Origin: Acetobacteraceae bacterium H6797
GTDB taxonomy: Bacteria; Pseudomonadota; Alphaproteobacteria; Acetobacterales; Acetobacteraceae
DNA length: 64,000 nucleotides
NCBI GenBank assembly: GCA_015223225.1
Contig: JADFCQ010000001.1
Span: 62,001 to 126,000 of the forward strand
Direction of reading: 5' to 3'
This document shows positions 1 through 8,655 of the stretch, in pieces; within the stretch, counting starts at the first letter, position 1, and every line of letters starts with the position of its first letter. Made by a program: the position numbers and the translations under genes. Below the pieces are notes generated by a model. That model saw nothing but the letters and a program-made list of their open reading frames with translations, made no database searches and was not told where the DNA came from.

Positions 1-367
1 CGAGCGCCGTGCAGGCCTCGATAATGGCGGCGAGCAGCGCCTTGCCCAGGCCGCGCCCCAGCATGTCCGGCCGCAGATAGATCGAATCCTCCACCGTATG
101 CCGATAGCCAGGGCGTGGGCGGTAGGTGCTGGCATAGGCGTAGCCGAGCACCTCCCCAGCCTCGTCCACCGCCACGAGATAGGGCAGGCCCTTGGCCACG
201 ATCCCGGCGCGGCGCTCGATCATCTCCGCGAGCGAGGGCGGGTCGATCTCGAAACTCGCATCCCCATGCAGGACATGATGCGCGTAGATTGCGGCGATGG
301 CGGGCATATCCGCTTCCGTCGCCGGCCGTAAGGTCATGGCTCCGGACGGGCGGGTCAGGCTCTGCAT
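1..367 (-). CDS. GNAT acetyltransferase, phosphinothricin/methionine-sulfone type (3' end outside window)
   Basis: The reverse strand encodes the first 122 residues of a GNAT N-acetyltransferase; the C-terminus lies before base 1. The open frame starts at 367 (MQSLTRPSGAMTLRPATEAD); an internal Met at 337 is an alternative start closer to the domain. Visible marks are the N-terminal LRPATEADMPAIAAIY strand-helix, the TVEDSIYL strand and the acetyl-CoA pyrophosphate loop GRGLGKALL. These fit the Pat/MnaT subgroup, which acetylates the amino group of phosphinothricin or methionine sulfoximine/sulfone. The gene is divergent from the LysR gene at 468 with a 100-bp shared promoter region, so it may be that regulator's target. 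The exact substrate is not decided by the sequence. Confidence 0.85.
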   Translation of the reverse strand, partial: MQSLTRPSGAMTLRPATEADMPAIAAIYAHHVLHGDASFEIDPPSLAEMIERRAGIVAKGLPYLVAVDEAGEVLGYAYASTYRPRPGYRHTVEDSIYLRPDMLGRGLGKALLAAIIEACTAL

Positions 368-467
368 TTAGATGTCCTCGGTAGATCGTGCCGCCGCAAA
401 CTGGGCCGGGCGGCAGCGAAAGCGAAGAAAAATATTCTGATACGCCGCATTCGAAGAAATATCTCTT

Positions 468-1361
468 ATGATTCCCTCCTTCCGCCAGCTCCGTGCCTTT
501 CTCGCCGTCGTCGAAAGCGGCTCCGTCTCGGTCGCCGCCCGGCAATTGGGCCTGACCCAGCCGGCCGCCAGCCAGCAATTGCGGGAGTTGGAGCGCGGGC
601 TTGGCATGCGGCTGCTGGAACGGGCAAAGGGCCGCACCGTGCCCAATGCGGCGGGCCAGGCCATGCTCGCTCCCGCCCGCCGCGCCATGGCGGCGCTGGA
701 GGAGGTGCGGCACCTCGCCGCCGGCTTCCGCTCCGGGGAGGCCGGGCGGGTGCGGCTCGGGACCGGAGCGACGGCCTGCATCCATCTCCTCCCGCCGGTG
801 CTTGCCGCCCTGAAGGCGAAGGTGCCGGGCGCGGAGGTCATCATCGCGACCGGCAATACCCCCGACATGCTCCGCCGCGTCGAGGAGGGCGATCTCGACG
901 CGGCCCTCATCACCCAGCCCGCGCCCCTGCCACGTGCGCTGCTCGCCACACCCGTCTCGCAGGACCCGTTCCTTGCCCTGGTGCCGCAGGCGCTGCTGCC
1001 CGGCGGCGAACGGCTGGACCCTACCGCCATGGCCCGCCTGCCGCTCATTCTCTACGAAAGCGGCAGCGCCACCCGCTCGCTCATCGATGCCTGGTTCCGT
1101 CAGGCCGAGGTGCAGGCGCATCCGCTCATGTCCCTCGGCAGCGTGGAGGCCATCAAGATGCTGGTGGCGAGCGGGCTCGGCGCCTCCATCCTGCCTGCCC
1201 TCGCCTTGGGCCAGCCGGTGGAGGGTGCGGCCATCCTCCCGCTCGATCCGCCGCTGGGGCGCGGCCTCGCCTTCGTGCTGCGGCAGGACAAGGTGATGGA
1301 CCGCACCTTGCGGGCGCTGCGCGAGGCGCTGATGACGCGCGGCGGGCTGGCCGAGCCGTGA
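468..1361 (+). CDS. LysR-family transcriptional regulator
   Basis: A 297-residue LysR-type regulator of normal family length. Residues 1-60 form the winged helix-turn-helix (FRQLRAFLAVVESGSVSVAA, then LTQPAASQQLRELE). Residues about 90-290 form the periplasmic-binding-protein-like effector domain (RVRLGTGATACIHLLPPVL). It is divergent from the acetyltransferase at 1-367. The intergenic stretch holds AT-rich half-sites (AATATTC at about 432 and GAAATAT at about 459) just upstream of the ATG, a place where LysR proteins often autoregulate. The effector is unknown; the neighbourhood only hints at control of the acetyltransferase. Confidence 0.93.
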   Translation: MIPSFRQLRAFLAVVESGSVSVAARQLGLTQPAASQQLRELERGLGMRLLERAKGRTVPNAAGQAMLAPARRAMAALEEVRHLAAGFRSGEAGRVRLGTGATACIHLLPPVLAALKAKVPGAEVIIATGNTPDMLRRVEEGDLDAALITQPAPLPRALLATPVSQDPFLALVPQALLPGGERLDPTAMARLPLILYESGSATRSLIDAWFRQAEVQAHPLMSLGSVEAIKMLVASGLGASILPALALGQPVEGAAILPLDPPLGRGLAFVLRQDKVMDRTLRALREALMTRGGLAEP

Positions 1362-1397
1362 CTTGACCTTCGGCCTGCCCGCCGCCAGTCGAAGGGC

Positions 1398-2051
1398 ATG
1401 AGGAAAGAGCCCGATTTCGCGGATCTCCTTGCCGAACCGCCCGTGGCGGACCGCATGAGCAAGCTGGCGGACCGGCTCAAGGCGCTCGCGACCATGAAGG
1501 AGACGAAGGAGCGGCGGACCGAGATTGACCTCGCCCTGGCGCAGAACCGCTGGGGCCTGCGCATCCTCGCCATTCGCGTGCTGGGCGCCTGGGGCGGGCC
1601 GCGGAACAAGGCCTGGCTGCGGGAAAAGGCCGACCAGCCGATGCTCCGGCACCCCTGGCGCTATCCGAAACGCACGCCCGGCCGCTGGGAGGCCATTGAG
1701 ACCCAGGCGGCGCAGCGCGCCATCGCCCCGCATGTGACGCGCGAGGACGCAGCCTGGCTGCTGAACCGGCATCTGGCCGATTGGGCGAATGGCGGCACCC
1801 TGCTCCCCATGCTCGGCGCCCTCGCGCCGCATCTGCCGCGCGAGCGGATTGAGGCGGCCTATCAGGACCCGGCGCAGCGGGAATCACTGCTCTGGCTCTG
1901 CTTCCACGTCCGGAACCTGTCCGACCGGCTATATTGGATGCGCCGCCTCGCCACCCTTCACGAGCCGCCGCCGCTTGCCGGGCGCCTGCTGCTCCATGCC
2001 GAGGCGGATGCGCTCAAATCCCCATCGCCTGACGCACGAAAGCCCGCTTGA
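1398..2051 (+). CDS. Conserved-looking hypothetical protein, helical
   Basis: A 217-residue soluble protein with no signal peptide or membrane segment. It is rich in Arg, Leu and Ala and has short helix-like blocks (RWGLRILAIRVLGAWGG, WLLNRHLADWANGG), reminiscent of HEAT-like helical proteins, but I do not recognise the family. It follows the LysR gene by 36 bp on the same strand. Its last 38 bp overlap the 3' end of the convergent UbiH-type gene. The coding frame keeps strong GC third-position bias, so it is probably real. No function is proposed. Confidence 0.7.
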   Translation: MRKEPDFADLLAEPPVADRMSKLADRLKALATMKETKERRTEIDLALAQNRWGLRILAIRVLGAWGGPRNKAWLREKADQPMLRHPWRYPKRTPGRWEAIETQAAQRAIAPHVTREDAAWLLNRHLADWANGGTLLPMLGALAPHLPRERIEAAYQDPAQRESLLWLCFHVRNLSDRLYWMRRLATLHEPPPLAGRLLLHAEADALKSPSPDARKPA

Positions 2052-3222
2052 GGCCCGGCAGCCGGTCCACCGCCGCGATGCCGAGGCGGCGTGCCCAGCG
2101 GATCGGGGCGATGTCATTGCCGAAAAGCCGCTCCAGCGCGTGGGTGGCGGCGATCATGGCCAGGGCATCGGGCCGGCGCTTCGCCTGGTAGGCCGCCAGC
2201 ACCTCCGGCGAGCCAGGGTCCCGCCCCTCGGCCATGGCGTCGAGCACGAGATCGCGCAGGGCGGCCACGTCGCGGAAGCCGATATTCAGCCCCTGACCCG
2301 CGATGGGGTGCATGCCATGCGCGGCATCACCCACGATGGCCAGGCGCGTGCCGGCATAGCGCATGGCCTGCATAGCCGTCAGCGGATAGGACCAGCGGCG
2401 CCCGATCGGCGTCACCCGGCCCAGATGCGAGCCCATGCGGCGTTCGATTTCGCGGCCATAGGCCTCGTCGGAGAGCTTCAGCGCCGCTTCGGCCAGCTCC
2501 GGCTTTTCCGCCCAGACGATGGCGCTGACATGCGGATGCTCCGGCAGGGGCGCCATGGGGAGTTGGGCGAAGGGCCCGGCGGGGAGGAATTTCTCCAGCG
2601 CGCCGTCGCCATGGGGCAATTCATGGGCAATCGCGCCCACCATGCCGACGCGCCGGTAATCGAACCGCGCCGTGCCGATGCCCGCCTCGCGCCGCGCGGG
2701 GCTCTGCCGCCCCTCGGCGGCGACCAGCAGCCGCGCCTTCACCGTAGCGCCGGAAGCGAGGCGCAAGGTGACGCCCTCCTCGCTGCGCTCGATGGAAAGC
2801 GCCTTGTCGGGCGCGCGCAGGGTGAGGCTTTCAAGCGCCTCCAGGCGCCGGTTCAGCGCGATGCGCAGGTCCCGCGCCTCGACCATGAAGCCGAAGGGGC
2901 CGGTGCCCGCTTCCTCGGCATCGAAATCCAACGTCAGCGGGCTAGCAGGCTCGCCCGGCCGGCCGTCCTCGACTCGGATATGGCGGATGGGGTTCGCCTC
3001 GCCCGGCAGCAGGTCCCACAGCCCGGCGCGCGTCAGCGTATCGCGGCTGGCGGCCGCGATGGCATAGGCCCGGCCATCGAATTCCGGCCGCTCCATGGGA
3101 GGCAGCGGGGCCGAATCCACGACCAGCGTGGAGACACCCTCGGAGGCCAGAGAAGCGGCCAGACTGCCGCCGACAGGCCCCGCACCCAGGATGCAGACGG
3201 CCACCTCGATCACATCGCTCAT
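2014..3222 (-). CDS. UbiH/UbiF/Coq6-family FAD-dependent hydroxylase (ubiquinone biosynthesis)
   Basis: A 402-residue flavoprotein monooxygenase. It has an N-terminal dinucleotide motif (VCILGAGPVGGSLAASLAS), a central FDGRAYAIAAAS region typical of Ubi hydroxylases, and a C-terminal GDAAHGMHPIAGQGLNIGFRD motif that contacts FAD and is diagnostic for UbiH/VisC/COQ6. These enzymes hydroxylate the aromatic ring of the membrane-bound ubiquinone precursor. Which ring position this one modifies cannot be told from sequence. I take the Met at 3222 (MSDVIEVAVC) rather than 3237, since the family begins close to the Rossmann strand. The 3' end overlaps the convergent hypothetical gene by 38 bp. Confidence 0.92.
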   Translation of the reverse strand: MSDVIEVAVCILGAGPVGGSLAASLASEGVSTLVVDSAPLPPMERPEFDGRAYAIAAASRDTLTRAGLWDLLPGEANPIRHIRVEDGRPGEPASPLTLDFDAEEAGTGPFGFMVEARDLRIALNRRLEALESLTLRAPDKALSIERSEEGVTLRLASGATVKARLLVAAEGRQSPARREAGIGTARFDYRRVGMVGAIAHELPHGDGALEKFLPAGPFAQLPMAPLPEHPHVSAIVWAEKPELAEAALKLSDEAYGREIERRMGSHLGRVTPIGRRWSYPLTAMQAMRYAGTRLAIVGDAAHGMHPIAGQGLNIGFRDVAALRDLVLDAMAEGRDPGSPEVLAAYQAKRRPDALAMIAATHALERLFGNDIAPIRWARRLGIAAVDRLPGLKRAFVRQAMGI

Positions 3223-3280
3223 GGGCCCATACTGCACTATTGTAGAAATGCCTCACAGGGGCGCGGCATCAACACCACAC

Positions 3281-3299
3281 CTGCCCATTTCATGGGCAG
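3281..3299. promoter_or_regulatory. NtrC-like enhancer site upstream of glnK
   Basis: A perfect inverted repeat with 8-bp arms (CTGCCCAT / ATGGGCAG, 3-bp spacer). Its inner 17 bp fit the TGC-N11-GCA form of NtrC sites. The centre lies about 75 bp upstream of the start point predicted from the sigma-54 element at 3339, a normal NtrC activation distance. Confidence 0.55.
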
Positions 3300-3338
3300 A
3301 TACGTGCTGCAACAGCGTGAAACCTTGGTCCCGGCCAC

Positions 3339-3354
3339 TGGCACGGCATTCGCT
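3339..3354 (+). promoter_or_regulatory. Sigma-54 (RpoN) promoter for glnK-amtB
   Basis: The sequence reads TGGCACG, four bases, then TCGCT. This matches the TGGCACG-N4-TTGCW sigma-54 consensus with one mismatch and keeps the GG/GC spacing. The predicted start near 3365 leaves a leader of about 30 bases before the glnK ATG. It sits in front of genes that are classic nitrogen-regulated RpoN targets. Confidence 0.65.
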
Positions 3355-3363
3355 TCAGGCTAA

Positions 3364-3735
<372 letters not shown>

Positions 3736-3776
3736 CCCGGCGCCCGACCTCAAACGAGACAATGGGACCGAGAAAG

Positions 3777-5111
3777 ATGCTCTCCCTGTCGCGCGCGTTC
3801 GCCGCGCTGCTTCCCGCGCTTCTCTTCGCGCTTCCCGCCTTCGCCCAGGAGGCCGAAGCGAAGGTCGATACCGGCGATACCGCCTGGATGCTCACCAGCA
3901 CGGCGCTCGTGCTGCTGATGACCATCCCGGGCCTCGCGCTCTTCTATGCCGGCATGGTCCGCAAGAAGAACGTGCTGGCGACCATGATGCAGTCCTTCGC
4001 CATCTGCGCCATCATCACGGTGGTCTGGATCGTGGCGGGCTACAGCCTCGCCTTCGGCGAGGGCGGCGCCTATATCGGCGACCTGTCGAAGCTGCTGCTC
4101 TCGGGCGTAGCCGAGAACTGGGACAAGCCCTTCACCCTCGGTTCGGGTGACTCGGCGGTGCCCTTCACCATCCCCGAGACGGTCTTCCTCACCTTCCAGA
4201 TGACCTTCGCGATCATCACGCCGGCCCTCATCACGGGTGCCTTCGCCGATCGCATGAAGTTCTCCGCGATGGTGATCTTCTCCGTCCTGTGGTCGCTGCT
4301 GGTCTATGCGCCGATCGCGCACTGGGTCTGGCATCCGAACGGCTGGCTCTTCGGCCTCGGCGCGCTCGACTTCGCCGGCGGCACGGTCGTGCACATCAAT
4401 GCCGGTGTCGCGGGCCTCGTGGCCGCGCTGGTGCTCGGCAAGCGCGTCGGCCTCGGCTCGGACAACATGTCCCCCTATAACCTGGCCTTCGCCGTGATCG
4501 GCGCGAGCCTGCTGTGGGTGGGCTGGTTCGGCTTCAACGCCGGCTCCGCCGGTGCCGCCGGTGGCCGTGCGGGCATGGCCATGCTGGTCACGCAGGCCGC
4601 CGCCGCTGCCGCCGCCCTCTCCTGGCTCTTCGCCGAGTGGATGATCAAGGGCAAGCCCTCGGTCCTGGGTGCGATCTCGGGTGCCGTCGCCGGCCTCGTC
4701 GCCATCACGCCCGCCGCCGGCTTCGTGCTGCCCGGCCCCGCGCTGGTGATCGGCATTGCCGGCGGCCTCGCCGGCTTCTGGGGTGCCACCGCCCTGAAGC
4801 ACTGGTGCGGCTATGACGACAGCCTCGATGCCTTCGGCGTCCATGGCGTCTGCGGCATCGTCGGCGCCCTGCTGACCGGTGTCTTCGCCTACGGCCCGCT
4901 CTCGGCTTCGACCTCGACGCCGGAAGGCTACCCGGGCAGCTTCGACCAGTTCCTGCTGCAGGTTTACGCCGTCGTCGCGACCCTCATCTTCACGGCGGTC
5001 GCCACCTGGATCCTGCTGAAGATCGTCGATGTGATCGTCGGCCTGCGCGTGACCGAGGAAGAGGAGCGCGAAGGCCTCGACGTCTCCCTCCACGGCGAGC
5101 GCATGGGCTGA
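3777..5111 (+). CDS. amtB: Ammonium transporter AmtB
   Basis: A 444-residue Amt/MEP/Rh channel with a cleaved signal peptide (LLPALLFALPAFAQ) and about eleven membrane helices. Family landmarks include GLALFYAGMVRKKN, the HINAGVAGLVAALVLGKR block carrying the first pore histidine, and DAFGVHGVCGIVGALLTGVF carrying the second. It conducts ammonium under nitrogen limitation and is regulated by GlnK encoded just upstream. The open frame extends to a GTG at 3732 overlapping the glnK stop, and an ATG exists at 3762. I chose 3777 because it begins the signal peptide. A strong terminator follows at 5141. Confidence 0.95.
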   Translation: MLSLSRAFAALLPALLFALPAFAQEAEAKVDTGDTAWMLTSTALVLLMTIPGLALFYAGMVRKKNVLATMMQSFAICAIITVVWIVAGYSLAFGEGGAYIGDLSKLLLSGVAENWDKPFTLGSGDSAVPFTIPETVFLTFQMTFAIITPALITGAFADRMKFSAMVIFSVLWSLLVYAPIAHWVWHPNGWLFGLGALDFAGGTVVHINAGVAGLVAALVLGKRVGLGSDNMSPYNLAFAVIGASLLWVGWFGFNAGSAGAAGGRAGMAMLVTQAAAAAAALSWLFAEWMIKGKPSVLGAISGAVAGLVAITPAAGFVLPGPALVIGIAGGLAGFWGATALKHWCGYDDSLDAFGVHGVCGIVGALLTGVFAYGPLSASTSTPEGYPGSFDQFLLQVYAVVATLIFTAVATWILLKIVDVIVGLRVTEEEEREGLDVSLHGERMG

Positions 5112-5140
5112 GCCCTTCACCTCTCGGGGTGACGAGACGA

Positions 5141-5170
5141 GGCGCCGGGGGCAATCCCGGCGCCTTTTTT
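5141..5170 (+). terminator. Rho-independent terminator of glnK-amtB
   Basis: A perfect 9-bp GC stem (GGCGCCGGG / CCCGGCGCC) with a 6-base loop, followed by six T residues, 30 bp after the amtB stop. Confidence 0.9.
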
Positions 5171-5291
5171 CATGCTGCGGCCCGTTTGATGTCACACCCT
5201 GGGGCCATATTGGCGCCCTGGCGAAAAAGTGGCTTTGAGTCAGCAGGTTCGGCTATAGATTTACGCCCGAACATCAAGCTGACGAGTTGTT

Positions 5292-7859
5292 ATGCCGCGT
5301 GCCGCCCTCGCCCAACGTCCTGACCCCGCGCCGGAGCCGGAAAGCGGGCGGCGCTTCGCTTCGCCTGCCGTCAAGGCGGCGATCAAGCGGCGCCTCGCCG
5401 AGACGGTCGGCACGGGTCTCGCGCTGCTGGGCCTGGGCCTCATCCTGGCCCTCGCCAGCCACAATCCGGCGGACCCCTCGCTGAACACCGCGGGCGAGCA
5501 GGCCACGCGCAATCTCGTCGGCCCCGCCGGCGCCATCGTGTCGGACGTGCTGCTCCAGGGCTTCGGCTGGGCCTCCTATCTGACGGCCGTGACCATGCTG
5601 GCCTGGGCCTGGCGCCTCGCCGTGCATAAGGGCCTGCAGCCCTTCGCCGGCCGCCTCGCCGCCCTCCTGGCCGCCATGCCCGGCCTGGCGGCGATTTTCG
5701 TCCTCGCCGGCATGACGCCGGAAAGCCCGGTCGATGCCGGGCCCGGCGGCGCCATCGGCCCGGTGCTGCTGGAATGGACGCAGCGCATCGCGGGCATTTT
5801 CGGCTCCGTCGGCCTCATCGGCTCGCATGTCGTCACCGTGGCGCTCACCGGCTGGCTGATCTTCGTCGCCCTCGGCATTCCGCTGGCGAGTTGGCGCCGC
5901 GCCGGCCGCGTCGCGGGCGATGTGGCCGGGGATGTGGCGGGGCAAGCGGCGCGCGGCAGCGTGGCACTGGCCGCTCGCGCCATCCGCCGCGAGCCTGGCA
6001 TGGAGCCGCGCGGCAGTGCCGAGCCGCCGCCCTGGGCCAATGCGCCCATGCCCGCACGCGAGGCACGCCCGGCCCGTCGCGCCGGGCTCATCTCCAAGCT
6101 TTTCGGCGGCCTTCGCCGCCGCGCGCCCCGCAGCGAGATGCCGCTCTCGGCCGTGCTCCGGGCCGCCGAGGCGAGTGCCGCCGAGGCCGAACCCCGCCTC
6201 CGCCGCGCGCCCGCGCTGGAAATGCCGCGGGGCAACCCGCCGCCCGCCGCCCAGGCCTCCGCGCCCCGCGTCGCCGATCGCCCGCAGCCGACCAAGCGCA
6301 GCAAGGAAGCCGAGCAGCCCGCGCTGGATCTGCGCAATGGCAGCACCTTCCGCCTGCCCTCCCTCGCCCTGCTGAACGAGGCGCCGCAGAACCGCGCCGA
6401 AGGCCCGGCCGAAGAGGCGCTGCAGGGCAATGCCCGCATGCTCGAAAGCGTGCTGGAGGATTACGGCGTGCGCGGCCGCATCGTCGATGTGCGCCCCGGC
6501 CCCGTCGTCACGCTCTATGAGCTGGAGCCCGCGCCCGGCACCAAATCGGCCCGAGTCATCGGCCTCGCCGACGATATCGCCCGCTCCATGAGCGTGCTGG
6601 CCGTGCGTATCGCGACGGTCCCCGGCCGCAACGTCATCGGCATCGAAATGCCGAATACCGTGCGCGAGACGGTCTATTTCTCCGAGATGATGGGCTCCGA
6701 GGAATGGGTGCGGAACGGCTCCCGCCTGCCCATGGCGCTCGGCAAGGATATCGGCGGCGCCCCGGTTATCGCCGATCTCGCCCGCATGCCGCATCTGCTC
6801 ATCGCGGGTACGACCGGCTCGGGTAAGTCGGTCGCCGTGAATACCATGATCCTGTCGCTGCTCTACCGGCATACGCCGGAGGAGTGCCGCTTCATCATGA
6901 TCGACCCGAAGATGCTGGAACTCTCGGTCTATGACCGCATCCCGCATCTGCTCGCCCCGGTCGTGACCGAGCCGCCCAAGGCGATTGGCGCCCTCAAGTG
7001 GACGGTCCGCGAGATGGAGCGGCGCTACAAGTCCATGAGCCAGCTCGGTGTCCGCAACATCGCGGGCTATAACGAGAAGGTTCAGGCCGCCCGCTCCAAG
7101 GGCGAGGTGCTGACGCGCCGCGTGCAGACGGGCTTCGACCCCGATACCGGCAAGCCCGTCTTCGAGGACGTGCCGCTGGCGCTCGAGCCCCTGCCCATGA
7201 TCGTCGTGATCATCGACGAGGTGGCCGACCTCATGCTCGTCGCGGGCAAGGAGATCGAGGCCGCGGTGCAGCGTCTCGCGCAGATGGCCCGCGCCGCCGG
7301 TATCCACGTCATCATGGCGACGCAGCGCCCCTCGGTGGACGTCATCACCGGCACCATCAAGGCCAACTTCCCGACGCGCATCTCCTTCCAGGTGACGTCG
7401 AAAATCGACAGCCGCACCATCCTGGGCGAGCAGGGCGCGGAGCAGCTGCTGGGCCAGGGCGACATGCTCCACATGGCCGGCGGCGGGCGCATCTCCCGCG
7501 TCCATGGCCCCTTCGTCTCCGATAGCGAGGTGGAGCGCGTCGTCGAATGGCTGCGCGAGCAGGGCGAGCCGGCCTATATCGAGGAAGTCACCGAGGCTGA
7601 GGAGGATGACGGCTCCAACCCCGCGCTTTCGGGCATCGCCGGCGCCTCGGACAGCGAGAAGTCCCTCTTCGACCAGGCCGTGGATGTGGTGGCCCGCGAA
7701 GGCAAGGCCAGCACCAGCTTCATCCAGCGCCATCTGAACATCGGCTACAACCGCGCGGCCAAGCTGATCGAGCAGATGGAAAAGGAAGGAATCGTCGGCC
7801 CCGCCAACCATGTGGGCAAGCGGGAAGTTCTAGTGCGGCGGACGCACGAGGACGTCTGA
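5292..7859 (+). CDS. ftsK: DNA translocase FtsK
   Basis: An 855-residue FtsK/SpoIIIE protein. About four N-terminal membrane helices (residues about 35-195, e.g. [17 protein letters not shown]) anchor it at the septum. A Pro/Ala/Arg-rich linker spans about 200-370. The motor domain carries Walker A GTTGSGKS near residue 508 and Walker [12 protein letters not shown] near 640. The C-terminal gamma winged helix ([20 protein letters not shown]) would read KOPS. It pumps the chromosome terminus through the division site and activates XerCD recombination. The length is normal for an alphaproteobacterial FtsK with a short linker. It follows an AT-richer 180-bp gap after amtB that probably holds its promoter. 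Confidence 0.96.
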   Translation: MPRAALAQRPDPAPEPESGRRFASPAVKAAIKRRLAETVGTGLALLGLGLILALASHNPADPSLNTAGEQATRNLVGPAGAIVSDVLLQGFGWASYLTAVTMLAWAWRLAVHKGLQPFAGRLAALLAAMPGLAAIFVLAGMTPESPVDAGPGGAIGPVLLEWTQRIAGIFGSVGLIGSHVVTVALTGWLIFVALGIPLASWRRAGRVAGDVAGDVAGQAARGSVALAARAIRREPGMEPRGSAEPPPWANAPMPAREARPARRAGLISKLFGGLRRRAPRSEMPLSAVLRAAEASAAEAEPRLRRAPALEMPRGNPPPAAQASAPRVADRPQPTKRSKEAEQPALDLRNGSTFRLPSLALLNEAPQNRAEGPAEEALQGNARMLESVLEDYGVRGRIVDVRPGPVVTLYELEPAPGTKSARVIGLADDIARSMSVLAVRIATVPGRNVIGIEMPNTVRETVYFSEMMGSEEWVRNGSRLPMALGKDIGGAPVIADLARMPHLLIAGTTGSGKSVAVNTMILSLLYRHTPEECRFIMIDPKMLELSVYDRIPHLLAPVVTEPPKAIGALKWTVREMERRYKSMSQLGVRNIAGYNEKVQAARSKGEVLTRRVQTGFDPDTGKPVFEDVPLALEPLPMIVVIIDEVADLMLVAGKEIEAAVQRLAQMARAAGIHVIMATQRPSVDVITGTIKANFPTRISFQVTSKIDSRTILGEQGAEQLLGQGDMLHMAGGGRISRVHGPFVSDSEVERVVEWLREQGEPAYIEEVTEAEEDDGSNPALSGIAGASDSEKSLFDQAVDVVAREGKASTSFIQRHLNIGYNRAAKLIEQMEKEGIVGPANHVGKREVLVRRTHEDV

Positions 7860-7949
7860 GACGTCCGGCGTCGAAATCGGGGCAGCGAAGCCCTGATGCC
7901 GCCATCAAGGCGGGCGAGCCTCGTGCCGCCCGCCATAAGGAGGACCGCC

Positions 7950-8576
7950 ATGACCGTCAGGGCCCTGACCCTCACCGCCCTCGTGCTCGCCGCCGCCCCA
8001 GCCCTGGCGCAGCAGAGACCCATGGCGGTCACCCCCACCCGGGACGTGGCCGTGAGCTATGCGGCGCAGGATGGCCGCAGCGCCCAGATGTTCTGGCAGG
8101 CGGCGACGCAGAAGATGCGCATCGAGACGCAGGAACTGCCAGGCACGGTGCTGGTGGATACGCCCACCAACCAGGCGGTGATGCTCATCCCGCAGCAGCG
8201 CATCGCCATGAACATCGCCATCAGCTCCCTCCCCAATGGCGAGATGGCCAATCCCCAGGCATTGGCGAACCAGATTACCGGCCGGGGCGGCACCGCGACC
8301 ATCGCCGGGCTCCGCTGTACGGATTGGAACTTCCGCCACGAGGCGCGCGGCAAGGTCACGACAGGCACCGCCTGCCTCACCGATGACGGCGTGACGCTGC
8401 GCGTGATCTCGACCAGCGGCGGCAAGCCCTTCCGGGCCGAGGCAACGCGCGTGACCTATGGGCCGCAGGACCCGGCGCGCTTCCAGGTGCCGGCGGGCTA
8501 TCACGGCATGAATACCGCCGGGCTCGGCCAGGGCCTGGGCCAGGCGCTGGGCGGCCTCTTCGGCAATAGGCGCTGA
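7950..8576 (+). CDS. Exported protein, LolA-fold/DUF4412-like
   Basis: A 208-residue secreted protein with a clear signal peptide (LTLTALVLAAAPALAQQ). The start at 7950 has the ribosome site AAGGAGG. The mature part resembles the half-barrel of LolA and DUF4412 proteins: a block like QKMRIETQELPGTVLVDTP followed by VMLIPQQRIAMNI. One Cys pair is visible (GLRCTDW and GTACLTDDG). It lies 90 bp after ftsK, the place where many alphaproteobacteria carry lolA, but the match to LolA is weak. It could be a diverged lipoprotein carrier or an unrelated periplasmic protein. The Gly/Leu-rich tail (LGQGLGQALGGLFGN) is odd. Confidence 0.75.
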   Translation: MTVRALTLTALVLAAAPALAQQRPMAVTPTRDVAVSYAAQDGRSAQMFWQAATQKMRIETQELPGTVLVDTPTNQAVMLIPQQRIAMNIAISSLPNGEMANPQALANQITGRGGTATIAGLRCTDWNFRHEARGKVTTGTACLTDDGVTLRVISTSGGKPFRAEATRVTYGPQDPARFQVPAGYHGMNTAGLGQGLGQALGGLFGNRR

Positions 8577-8655
8577 GAAGGCGGGCCATTCAACTGGGGG
8601 GCTTCCCGTTGTATCGGTGCGCCGGCGCCGCACCAGCCCGAGGATTCCACCCCGC

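Noticed and set aside
3750..5195. 481-codon reverse frame across amtB
   Set aside because: The forward gene is a clear ammonium channel; the reverse text is His/Glu/Arg-rich shadow.
5274..7811. 845-codon open frame antisense to ftsK
   Set aside because: It mirrors a complete, well-conserved FtsK. Its translation is His/Gly/Asp/Arg-rich without any domain, as expected of antisense frames in GC-rich genes.
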